Shown: positions 1-12,300 of the stretch, piece by piece
Position numbering within the stretch: the stretch's first letter is position 1
How the letters are laid out: the number at the start of each line of letters is the position of its first letter
DNA from: Ancistrus triradiatus
Taxonomy: Eukaryota > Chordata > Actinopteri > Siluriformes > Loricariidae
DNA: 64,000 bases
Assembly (NCBI GenBank): GCA_025084515.1
Contig: JAJAGP010001499.1
Span: forward strand, 1-64,000
Direction: 5' to 3'
The notes under the pieces: model-generated
Databases searched by the model: none
Told to the model about the DNA's origin: nothing
The model's input: the letters and a program-made list of their open reading frames with translations, nothing else
Program-made: the position numbers and the translations under genes

Positions 1-263
1 ACATGCCTTTATGCGCTGCGACGACAAAATTGACCCTTTACAAAACTGCGTTCCCTGCATAGTGCGCATGCGCGATTCTGAAACGCCTGCACAGCACAGC
101 CTAGGGCAAGGGGGGCGCAGTTCAGAAGGTGACAGGCGGTGACGCGCCCTCCTCGTTTCGCCTGCAGCTGTCGGACGGCTGGCTGGTTTGTCCCCGGAAA
201 TCCAGCCTAGTGCGGCTGTCACGCTTTTTGAACCAGGGTTCGGTCCACTATGGCGGCAGACGG
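1..263 (+). promoter_or_regulatory. usp12: CpG-rich promoter and 5'UTR region of usp12
   Basis: The stretch upstream of the usp12 start codon is rich in CpG compared with the AT-rich introns that follow, and it contains a perfect NRF1-type palindrome. No TATA box is visible. This fits a housekeeping CpG-island promoter driving usp12 rightwards. The transcription start cannot be placed from sequence alone. An open frame runs from 129 into the coding frame, but the canonical USP12 N-terminus (MEILMTV) begins at 264, so I take the upstream part as 5'UTR. Confidence 0.6.
63..74. promoter_or_regulatory. NRF1 binding site, perfect palindrome
   Basis: The bases TGCGCATGCGCG match the NRF1 consensus YGCGCAYGCGCR at every position. 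The site lies about 190 bp upstream of the usp12 ATG in a CpG-rich context, where NRF1 sites of housekeeping genes usually lie. Binding is inferred from the motif only. Confidence 0.6.
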
Positions 264-276
264 ATGGAAATACTGA
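250..276 (+). CDS. uORF overlapping the usp12 start codon
   Basis: An ATG at 250, with A at -3 and G at +4 (strong Kozak context), opens an eight-codon frame reading MAADGWKY. It ends at TGA 274-276. The frame overlaps the usp12 ATG at 264, and its stop overlaps the second in-frame usp12 ATG at 276 in a TGATG arrangement. The usp12 ATG at 264 has C at -3, a weaker context. The uORF could lower initiation at Met1 or favour initiation at Met5. Translation is not shown by the sequence. Confidence 0.4.
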   Translation: MAADGWKY

Positions 277-311
277 TGACAGTCCGAAAGATTGCCTCGA
301 TTTGTACGATG
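264..311 (+). CDS. usp12: usp12 exon 1
   Basis: Encodes the 16-residue N-terminus MEILMTVRKIASICTM. The exon ends exactly at an ATG codon, followed by the donor gtgggt. A second in-frame ATG at 276 corresponds to the usual start of USP46. The intron behind it is about 3.3 kb. Confidence 0.9.
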
Positions 312-3300
312 GTGGGTGTTATTTTGCTGCTGTACACTGTTCTTTACTTTGTATGTAGCTATAGAGCTGAATTATTATTGTTATGTCTTGAAGAGATGTT
401 TATTTTCAAGTTTATTTGGGTGAGAAACTTGTATTTACGAGAATTCATACCGCTCATGAAGGAAGCATTAGTTCAGCCAACCGGCCAGGAAGGTAAACAG
501 CTAGCAACTGAAGCTACAGAAAGTTTGCCAAACCACAATGTCTTATTGTTAATGTAGTTTTTTTCACTAATGTGGCGTATTAGGCCTCAAATGCATATAT
601 GGCTATTGACGTTTGGTGAGCTCTGTAGCAACTATATTCGCCAGTTAGCTAGAGCTAGCTGTTAGCCCTGTGAACCAGCATAGTGCCCCAAACCGCATAC
701 TACGTACTGTCAAGTATGTTAGAACTAGCAATTAGGTCAGTGTTGGCGTAGTAGTTGACATACTGTTTAGTACGTTAGTATGCGATTTGGGACGTACCCA
801 GTCCATTCAGGGCGGCTCCGCTCTATTTACTATTAATCATACTAATATTATGCACTGTTTGCTCTTATTAAACTGAGCTATTTGTGAAAATGCGCCACAT
901 GAGCACCAGCTTTTAGAAGATTTGAGTCCTGTGGTGTATTGCGTTGAGAAAATGATTTCTTCTCAATGCACTGTGTATTTTATGTTCCCCTATTTCACAC
1001 CTAAACCTCTCGGTGCTGATGTTATCTTTAAATTGTATCTAACTATAACAACGTTTCGTCTATTAAACAGAACAAAACTCACAAAAACAAAAGACGTTTT
1101 GATAGCCAAGTGTCAGCTGGCTAAGTTGTTTTGACCCCAGAAAGTCTGGCTTCCATCAGGTGACCCATCATTTCTCCCTCCCAGTCTCTGTTGTTGTGGT
1201 TAATGTATCAGGAGTCCTTGAGAGCCTACCATTATCTCACTTTAAGTGCCATGCATGCTCACAACAATGTATTAGAAACTAAAAATCAAAAAAGGGAAAT
1301 GATACAAACAGAATAAAAAAAACATGTTTAAAGTTAACCTCTTAATAACGGGAAATGAAACCTACAGCCGATCAATAGGGGAAAAAGTATGACTCAGTAA
1401 CAGGAAATAAAGATTGACTTGACGAAAAAAGGTTTGCGACCAACTGGCCTAGAAGAGAGCACTGCTACCCGAAGAAATATTTTAAGAATATGACAAAGTA
1501 ACCAAGCAGAGAAACAAAAACCATTTCTAAAATATGCTTGTGTTGTAAATACAAGAGGAAATACATTTATGTCATTTAGCAGACGCCCTTATCCAGAGCG
1601 ACTTACAACTGATATAATCTTACAATCCAAGCAATTATGGGTTAAGGGCCTTGATCAAGGACCCAACAGTGGCAGCTTGGCAGAGGTCAGATTTGAACCC
1701 TGTTCCTTCTAGTCCATAGTCCAATATCCTAACCACTAGGCTACCACAGTCCCATGGCAAATGCATGGCAATTTACTGCATTTTTTATTATGCATATCAT
1801 AGTCATGGTAATGGGGTCTTCAGTGCTTGTCCTTGGAGGGCACAGCCAGAGACTTGAGCCTGGGTCCTTGCTGTGGTGGGACGGCGTATTAGACAACTGT
1901 GATGCCCAAGCACTCTACTATCTTTCAATTCCCTATCATCCTATCCTATCATCACTACCCCAGCACCACCGGACAGGGTTTGAGTCCTGAGCAATACCTT
2001 CCAGGCAGGTTGGCCATCACACAGGCACGATTGTCTCGATTTGCTTGTTTCTGAGGGAGGGGAGGCTACAGGGATCCCTGCCATTCTTCCCATGAACTGC
2101 CACCCCATCCAAAATATGCTTATGGGACAGATGCTGGACTAGCTGGGGGAAAAAGTAAAGAAATATGCCGGACATATTTAAATGTTTACATTATTTAAAC
2201 TGAAAATGATTCCTGATCTTTACTTGTCAAATTAATATTCTGCATCTTTAATACAAATGATACGATTAAGAAGATAATAAAGATGAAAGTCTAGGTGGTG
2301 TGACTCTTCCTGGCCATACCTGAGGGAGAGGAGACCGGATGGGGGATCATTTTCCCCATGCAAAGCCTTTCAATGGCCTGACCAGGACAAGCAGGGGTGA
2401 AAATAAAAATAAAAAACTCAAGAATGTGCCTCGTAGAGAAAAACCAACCAGTTAAAATTGTCAGTTAATCTGGTATGATGTTGCCCAATTAGCTAATTTA
2501 AGGCTCACTGGATTATATGACTAATTTTTTAAAGAATCAAGTAATTAGGATGAATTAAGATTAATTGTAGCATATTCTGTACATCTTACCACTTATTAGG
2601 TGCAAATGAAGCCTCAAGGTTCTCATGTTTACTTTTGCCTTTAGTCATTTAGCAGACGCTCTTATCCAGTGAGATATACAACTGTGGGCCAAGGGCCTTG
2701 CTCAAAAACCCTACAGTGGCAGCCCAGAAGAGGTTGGAATTGAACCCTTGATCTTCTGGTTCACCGTCCAGTGCTGTAGCCACTGGAGAGAGAACCTTAA
2801 CCTCTACTTTTGGTTATGTAGCAGATGCTACAGTCTTTTAGTTGTGGGTTAAGGACACGTGCTCATCGTTGCAGCTTGGCAGAGGTGGGGTTTGAACCCT
2901 TGACCTTCTGGTCCACAGTCCAGTGCTGTAGCCACTGGAGAGAGAACCTTAACCTCTACTTTTAGTTATGTAGCAGACGCTACAGTCTTGTAGTTGTGGG
3001 TTAAGGACACGTGCTCATCGTGGCAGCTTAGCAGAGCTGGGGTTTGAACCCTGGACCTTCTGGTCCACAGTCCAGCTCCAAGTAACAACCATTTTCTCTG
3101 TTGTAGTCAGCTTTCAGTTCACGTGTACATGTACCACGACTGCTGTGTTTGAGTGGGTGTCTTGGCCTGTCCTGACACGTAGTCTTATTGTTATCGCCCA
3201 TTCCTCAAGTCAGGTGGCGTGTCTGACTGATTAGCTCACTCGGGTGTACTTATCTCAGTGATTTACCATTCTGCGCAAACCATGTTCTGTCAACAGCAGG

Positions 3301-6300
3301 CCTGTGCCCGGGCGGTACCATACCAGCCCTATCATTTCTAACGTCCAACAAAAAGCTGTGTTTGACTTGTTTTATGGCCTTGCACTTAAGACCAGCCTTT
3401 ATTAGTCCTACCGGAGTTGCTCAGTGCTTTAGGCATTCCTGAGAGGCACATGTGCTGCTTGCAGGTGTCCTAAGAATTTAGCAGCCTGAAGTTCGTAATG
3501 TTTTTCCCCTGAGGGCTGTAGACGTCCACAACATCCTGCAAATGGATGTTCCTGCTTTTCAAAGCAGCTCCGTCTTGTCAGGTGGTAGCTTTCATGAGAG
3601 CTCTGTAACCTCGCTGGCTTTGTTTTTCAGGGCGCCAATGCCTCTGCTTTGGAGAAGGAGATTGGACCGGAACAGTTCCCTGTAAACGAACACTACTTTG
3701 GGCTGGTCAATGTAAGTTTCGTCCATCTTTCAGTAGATTATGCAAAGAATGGTGCTAAACATATTACTGACATTTGTGAACCTGGCTCTACTGGAAAACA
3801 AAGAGCTTATGAGCATCTGTTCATGGATATACACTATTAGGTACACCTGTTCAGCTGCTTGTTAACACAAATACCTAATCAGCCAATCACTTGGCAGCAA
3901 CTCAACGCATTTAGGTATGAAAACCTGGTCAAGATGATCTGCTGGTCGAACCGAACATCAGAATGGGGAAGAAAGGTGGTTTAGGTGACTTCAGAGTATT
4001 TCAGAAGCTGCTGATCTCCTGGGATTTTCACACAGCGCCATCTCTAGGGTGTAGAGAGAATGATCAGAGAGAGAAAATATCCAGTGAGGGCAAATCTCTG
4101 GGAGATAAAGTTCTATGTCTTATGAGTACTTTAACTGCCAAATCAGTTTGCTAGATCATCAGGTGCTGAGGTGGTGCAGCACCTATTCCAAATCTGTCAG
4201 GTGTTTGGATAGTTTGAGTCACTTCCACATTGCAGAAGAAGCCGACCTTTAAATCCTGCTCCTGTCCACACACCTGGAGGCTTATCTGTTTTCTGATAGG
4301 CCTGTTTTATAGGCACCTGCTTCCAGTAATGGCAGGCTAGGGCTAATATTTACTTCCTGAAAGGAAGCATTATTCCAATACAGCTTGAGCCTTCATCTCC
4401 TAACCTGTTTTTGTCTGACACTGCAGTCAGTAATTCCTTTATCCCCCTGGACTATCCGCTTTCCTTACTGTGGAATCTCTTCCCTGTGCAGTTTGGCAAC
4501 ACGTGCTACTGTAACTCGGTGCTGCAGGCTTTGTATTTCTGCCGGCCCTTCCGCGAGAAAGTGTTGGCATACAAGGTGCAGCCGCGGCGCAAAGAGAGCC
4601 TGCTGACCTGCTTGGCGGATCTCTTCAACAGCATCGCCACGCAGAAGAAGAAAGTGGGAGTCATCCCTCCTAAGAAGTTCATCTCGCGCCTGCGGAAGGA
4701 AAATGGTAGGGTGTATATGTTTCAATTAGAGCTGTCGGACAATTCAGATATTTAACACATCAGTCATATGATTTTTATAGTGTTAATCACAGTTGTAAGT
4801 AAGTAAAAACTACTTTTAGGTTCTTGAGTTTGTTATTACCAGTCACTTTATTAGGTACGCCTGCTCGTTAACACAGAAATCTAATCAGCCAATCACATGG
4901 CAGCAGCTCAATGCATTTAGGCTTGCAGACATGGTCAAGACGAGCTGCTGAAGCCCAAAGCGAGCATCAGAATGGGGTAGAAAGTTGATTTAGATGACTT
5001 GGAACGTGGCATGGTTGGTGGTGCTGGACGGGCTTGGCTGATTACAGTGGGGCAAAAAAGCATTTAGTCAGCCACTGGTTGTGCAAGTTCTCCTACTTAG
5101 AAAGATGAGAGAGGTCTGATTTTCATCATAGGTACACTTCAACTAGGAGAGACAAACATGAGGCAAAAATCCAGGAAATCACATTGTAGGATTTTTTAAG
5201 AATTTAATTGTAATTTATAGTGGGAAATAAGTATTTGGTCACCCACAAACAAGCAAGATTTCTGGCTCTCACAGACCTGTAACTTCTTCTTCTTTAACTT
5301 CTTCCTGTTTTCCTTTTCGGCTGGCTCTTATAACAAGTCATTTTAGGACCCATGGAGACTTATTTGCACTAAGAATGCACTGTAGATGTACAAATAAAAA
5401 AACCACTATAAGCGGAGATCTTCTCTGCGCAAGACCTGAATCGCTGTGTACTGAATCATGAATCACGAATCGAGTTTCGGCTGAAACGAGTCACGAGGCT
5501 CGACTCGTCCAAGTTTCAGCAAGTGCTCCGAGTACCGAGCAGACGACGAGACCCGAGACGAATTTTTGTAGTCAAAACGCACCGAGTTACCCCTGTATAT
5601 TTGTATGGCTGGTCTTACTTAGTATCTATACTAACATGTAAATGCTGTATTTGATTCATTAGTACTGTTGGAATGAAGCCTTATGTTTGTCTCCTTAAAC
5701 AGAGCTGTTCGACAACTACATGCAGCAGGACGCTCACGAGTTCCTCAACTACCTGCTCAACACCATTGCTGACCTGCTGCAGGAGGAGAAGAGCCAGCAG
5801 AACGGCAAGCTGCTTCAGAACGGAGGGACGGCGGGAACCGGAGGAGTCGGGGGAACCGGCGGAACCAAGACTTCGGAGGCCCATTCAGCCGAGAAGAGCC
5901 AGCAGACCTGGGTGCATGAGATCTTCCAGGGCACGCTGACCAACGAGACACGCTGCCTCAACTGTGAAGCGGTGAGCAGAAGCGACGGAATGAGGCTGAA
6001 CGCCAGACAAGTCATATGACGGCTAATAGGGTGAATCAGTGTGGAAGAAACCAGGCTCCTGCTGCGCTGCTTGATTCAGACCCAGTCAGATCCATAATCG
6101 CTGGCACCCTGGGTATCAGGCGGGTAACAGGGCATGGAAACAAGGCTGTGGGTTAATTAGATGAATCTCACACTAAAATATGAGAGAAACTTGTTGTTTT
6201 TTAGTAACATTTGCCTGAAAGGTGACTGGGGGAGTTAAAGTATCAGGACCAGTGTGGAAGATCAGCCAGATGGTACGGACTCAACCAGTGAATGTGAGCC

Positions 6301-9300
6301 AGTTTATATAGTTATAAGTTAGAGGGAATATACAGGTAGTGTTGGGACAAACAAACGAGTACTACTTACAATAGGACAGGCACATACACTTACGAACCCC
6401 ATTTACTGCTTGTTACAAATAATTAGTGGAAACTTCTGCGCACACACACACAAAAAGTCACTAAACACAACAACCGAGGAGTCTCTAGTCTAAAGCACAC
6501 GATTGCTAAGGTAGTGATCACTTCTTACAACTGGTGCAAATGGGCTGGGCATTTCCAAAGCTACACCACAAAGCACACTGGGAGTATTACTGAATATTCA
6601 CAAAGTTTGAACACACTGGTTACTCACACACCGATATAGGGTCCCAGGGCGAGACGCGAGTGAGATGCAGGCAGTGGCGAGTGAGGGATAAAGACCGCCA
6701 GATTGCCAAACAGAAGCGCTCTCACTCGCCAGAGCTTTTCTCCACGCTCACGTTTTTTTTTTGTGCTCCCCTTTTTATTCGTCCTCATGTTCTATACTAG
6801 TAAATGAACCATTTAAACACTATGCATGGGATTTTAAGGTGCTCCAAGTTCAAACATTTGTTTATTTAGCTGCATTTGTCTCCACACTCTGGCCCAGCCT
6901 GACGTTATCCTTTTTACTCTTTCGGAAATAATCCGAAAAATGTTGGCGCAACTCTAATGGATATATGATGATGGTACTATGTTCTGTCCAGGTAAGCAGT
7001 AAGGACGAAGATTTCTTGGATCTTTCTGTTGACGTGGAGCAGAACACATCCATTACACACTGTCTCAGGTAAGCCTGTACATCTGCCTCAGGTGTGTATG
7101 CACACGATATTGAAATCGAGACTAGGCATGATTACTGCTGTGTTTATGTTGATTCATTGTTTTTCAGCAGATGTTAAACCGGTTATTGTCATTGTAATAG
7201 TTGTGTAATTTGTAACCACAGGGGCTTCAGTAACACCGAGACCTTATGCAGTGAATACAAGTACTATTGTGAGCAGTGTCGGAGTAAGCAGGAGGCACAG
7301 AAAAGGTAAGCCAAGTCAAATTTATTTCTATGGCGCTTTTTATAATCGATCCTTGGGCGCAGTGGCTAAGAAAAATTCCCTAAAATGTATGATTTTTAGC
7401 AATAGTTCAAGTAAACAGAAGCTAAATATAAAAATTTAGAACATTTATAGCGTTAATATAAATAAAATAATCATAATACGTCATGTCTGATTTACCTGCT
7501 TTATTAATATATAAAATGAATTACCGATCCAGTTTTTAACAGCAGTCCATATATGGATTATAATGTAAACTTCTTGCAAATACAGAAGATTAAATCGTCG
7601 GTTTTTAATATTAAAAATATCACAACTATGTGCTTATAATCGGTTAACGCATCAGCCTAAGATATTCCATATTCCTACAAACAAGTCGAATGCACGACGG
7701 GCTTTCAGTGTAACTGATGTCACTGCCATGTCGTTTCGTCCAGGATGCGGGTGAAAAAATTACCCATGATCCTCGCCCTGCACCTAAAGCGCTTTAAATA
7801 CATGGATCAGCTGCATCGCTACACCAAGCTGTCCTACCGAGTGGTCTTCCCTCTGGAGCTGAGGCTCTTCAATACCTCTGGAGATGCCACCAACCCCGAC
7901 CGCCTCTATGACCTTGTGGCTGTGGTAGTGCACTGTGGGAGGTACGGACGCCCACACACACACTTATCAGGAAATTTATCAAAAACCCCTGTGATGCTGT
8001 TGCTGATTGCTTTGAACTCTTTTTCCCTTCCAGTGGTCCGAATCGTGGTCATTACATCACTATAGTGAAGAGTCATGGCTTCTGGCTTCTGTTTGATGAT
8101 GACATCGTAGAGGTCAGACTGAATACCTCCCTTTTTGCTGTTTTAGGCTATGGATTTTGTTTCTGAAGGCTCATTTGCACTGAAACAGTATTTAAACAGC
8201 TCTCGCAAAGAATAGAAATGATTCCATTTTAACCAATGATTCAATCCATGACATGCATGACCCCCGTCTCTCAAAGTCCCATCATGGCTGCAGCCTTATT
8301 TCTGACTCGTGTTAAGGGCAGCCTCAAACACCTTGCATAACATGGTCCTGATCCAGATCTGGGCAAAGGAGCCTTAAGGGCTTTGCTCGAGGGCCCAGTA
8401 ATGGCAGATTGGCTGAGGCTAATTCTGATTAGTAGTTCAGCCTTAATGACTGAACGTTTAAATCTACAGCAATGTTAAGAGTGTGAGGGCTGCAACAAAA
8501 GAGCAAGCAGCTTATTCTGTATTTATACTCACGCGTAACAATAATCGAGTCAGATAAGCTGTTTGTTCACTCTCACGCTGTTTAATCATGTTTTGAAATA
8601 AACTGTCATGTATACTCAGCTGGCCTCACTCACACTGTCCCCAGTGACATTTTTGTAGTTCAGTGGAAACAGCTGGTGCTCTGTGGTAATACTTCCATAA
8701 CGGACCTAAGGCAGAAATGGTGGTTTGGACTACTATATAATTACTCATTGACAAACATAACACACCCAGATAGAAATGTCGGATCGCTGCAAACCTCAGC
8801 ATACAGTTCAGTCTCAGGCAGATATGCAATTGATTACAGGTGTGGTCTGATTAGACACTGGGTTTTGCCACAAGAGGGCGTAAAAGTGCTTCCCCCGCTG
8901 TCTATAGAAGCTACTTTTGGGTAGTGTACCTCTTGGTGAGAGATCGTTGACTGCTAGACATGCCTCTATGACGCACTCGGAGACAGTTCGCCGGTTGACA
9001 GACTTTGGGAGAGGGATCATTGGACTGAGAGAAGCAGGATTGTCGTTTCGACGAATTGTCTGCCATCCAGTGTTAATTTCGTCCCCTTTCTACTACTGAA
9101 AACGAGCTAATGACTACATTAAAATGAATGAAAACCATCAAAAACTAGGACGAAATGAATTGACACTTTTGGTAGCCTAGCGGGTAAGGTACTGGACTAT
9201 AGACCAGAAGGTCCAGGGTTCAAATCCCACGTCTGCCATGCTGTTACTGTTGGGTCCTTGAGACCCTTAACCCACAATTGCTTGGATTATAAGACTGTAT

Positions 9301-12300
9301 CAATTGTAAGTCGCTCTGGATAAGGGCGTCTGCTAAATTCTGTAAATGTAAATGTAAAATAAAAACGAGACGAAAATGTTTGGCAGAGACGACATCCGAT
9401 CAGATCTGATTTAGTTTTGTAGAGGGAAGGGAAAAGATCCAATCATAACTTTAGCATATGTGGAAAGGCGGGATGAGTTGGAAGCGATCCAGTCAGTAAT
9501 GCTGTAAGACGCACACATTTCATTTGACCCTGACAACGTCAACACTTGGGAGAAAGAGAGCCGATATATGGGAACATTTCTCAGTTGATATCAAGGAAAA
9601 CAAGACTGTTTGTAAACTCGTGTGGTTCGACCATCTCGGGTAAAAACACGACAAAGTTGAAACGACATCTGCAGGCATGTCATCCTGAAACCGCGGTCTA
9701 GCTAACCGCACCTAAAATGGCGCGAGCTCCTATTTTAGCGGTATTACGGTAGTACGTTGCAAACGCGCTCTTAGGTTCGTTATGTTCAAGCCAATATTTC
9801 AGCGAATAAAGTGGGGATTAAAATATGCTTCCAGTTCGCGATGTGGATATTTTACTTTGTCTAAAAAGTGTTCATACCGTCTTTAAGGAGTATTCTGGTA
9901 ACATAACTCCGTTTTATACTGTAAGTATGAATAAATGCATATAGAGCAGGCACATATATCCGATCTTCCGATCTTATATGTGTAATAAAGCTCAGAATAC
10001 ATCATTTATTGTAACTTAATTCAATTCTACAATATCTCACGAGTGTCCACACCGAGATAAAGCAGATCTTTTGGTGGAAATTATGAGTTTTGGTGACCAC
10101 TTTACTGTGTCATTATCAACGCATGCGTACAGACCTGAGCTTATATCTTAATTAAATCTAATTATACATCATTCATTCCAACTTGATTCTATTCTAGAAT
10201 ATGTGCTGAATGTCCACACCGAGTTTGAAGCAGATCTGTGGTGGAAATTGAGTAATAACCACTTTAATGTGTACTTTTATTATCAGTGCATGCACATAGA
10301 TGTTTCATTTTAAAAGGGAAATTAGTTTTGGCCTTATTGGTCTGTAATTCTCTCTCTTTCCAGCTAAATACTTTGAGTCCCTGTCATTAAGGTGGAAATT
10401 AAGAAGGGAAATATTTATAAGGCTTGACTTGAAATTATTCCGTTCTCTTGCCAAATTGCCTTTGCTCAAGCGAGACTTTATAATGTATACTGTAATAGAT
10501 TTGTGTGCCTCTTGAAATAAAAAGGAACCACTGTTAGGTTCAGCTGTACATATTTTATGGACATCCTATCTGTTATTTGCATTTCTGGTGACTTCTTCCA
10601 CAGAGGTTATTTAGTCTCACAAACTACCGGCCCACCAGATTACTAGCACAAGCCGCAGATTTGAAGGAGACAAACAACACTGTGTGCCTGGCTGTTTTGT
10701 CTCGGAAAGAATGTCGTGTCTAGTCTGCAAGTTTAGACTGAAGTGTGACTTGATGAATCCAAATCCTAGCCTAAGCTCTTTAAATAAACCACTGGGGCAG
10801 TGTGCTGTGACTGCAAAGTGTGAAAATATAGTGTTCTGCAGGCTTAAGAATCACTCGGCTATTAATCTGATTTTGCTCAGTGGAGATCTTAATGGATTAG
10901 TGAACCTTCTTTATCTTTGGCTCTGCTAAGCCAGAGTGCATTAGGAGGGAAAACGCAGATTAGGTTTTTTTTTCCACTGCGGGACGTCTTTCCAACAGCG
11001 TATCTGGTTGTGGAAAGAGAGAAGTTTCCAAGTGTTCTTACCACAAGTGTATTGGGATTCCTTGCAGACCTTCTTGATTCCCAGAGGCAAACATCAGGGT
11101 CGGCCAGTTTCTATGCACTTCATCACTTCCTTTCACATTTTATGTTTTCTTTTGCAACAGTTATTTGCCTCGTGTTATTTTTCAACCTTTAAGGTGCAGT
11201 CAGCGACATTTAAGTCAGAACAGATTTTGTTATATTTTGCGTAGGTGAGGCCTGGGTTCGAGTCCTGGGCCTACTGCTGCCTGTGGTGTTTGCATGTTTT
11301 CTGTTGGTCTGTGTGGGATTTCCTTGGGTTACTTCGCTTTCCTCCCTCATCCCAGAGACACTTGGTTCAAGTGGCATCCCAGTGTCAAATTTATTTCTGT
11401 AACTCTTTTTACAACAGAGGATTGTCTCAAATCAACTTTAGAAATATCTAGTCCCAAACCCTAATTGAGCAAGCCTAGGGAGGGATCGACAACGGACAAA
11501 AAATTCCTAAATGTTATTCGGAAGAAACCTTGGGAGGACCAAGACTCGAAAATGGACCCAACCTCCTTGGGCAGCCTAGATGTTAGAAGCAAGATGTTAG
11601 AAGGAACTATTGTACCTCATTTATAAGATTATTGTAACAGCTTAATAAACAGAAGGTAAATATAAAAATTGTGAGAACATATTAAAGAAAATATAAGTAA
11701 TATACAATAATATATAAACGTTAATAAATTAAAGAGAATACAATATTACGAAGAGTATAATCAAATAGGGAACATAAAACAGAAGTATGTAGAGATGCCC
11801 CGACTGATCGACTGGTGACCGGAATCGGCTGGTTTTCAATATAATCAACCGTGACTGAGATTAGTCTCATATAAGCGATTCTGTGCCGGTCACATTTACT
11901 CTTGTTCAGGACAAACAAACAGGAAAGTGCTTCTACTAGCTTTTGTTCAGTATGTGTGTAACTAGCTTTAAACACGGCTCAGCCACTCACCAGTTTGTTT
12001 TTGAGACCTCTGCTGACGTACGTTCATGAGAAGTGTTACATTTCAGTTGTGTTTTGAGTGCTGCTTAGTCGGCTAAATAGTCTCTCTTTATTTCGGACAC
12101 AGCCATGTGTTCAGTGTGGAAGCTTTTCAGAGCGTGCTGTTTGCAATAGCCAATGTAAGCCTTGGACGAACTGATCTCCGCAAAACGTTCAGAACGAATT
12201 TAATTGTAAGGCATTTAAAAAGGCGTCCCCCCGCTGAATATACTTAACTTGAGAAAACTAAGAAAGGCAGCACGCCCTGCTACCTTTATTTAGCAATGAA

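Noticed and set aside
129..263. Possible 45-residue N-terminal extension of USP12 from an in-frame ATG at 129
   Set aside because: USP12 proteins start at MEILMTV; the upstream frame resembles no USP sequence and lies in the CpG-rich leader. It could be open by chance.
9168..9240. tRNA-like head with box A and box B at several sites
   Set aside because: These are the tRNA-derived heads of SINE copies (followed by the common SINE body and tail); no intact cloverleaf tRNA gene is supported.
9958..9976. Sequence gatcttccgatct resembles the end of a sequencing adapter
   Set aside because: It is not an exact match, it is an internal 8-bp duplication (ccgatctt twice) and the flanks are continuous with the direct-repeat region. 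Contamination is unlikely.
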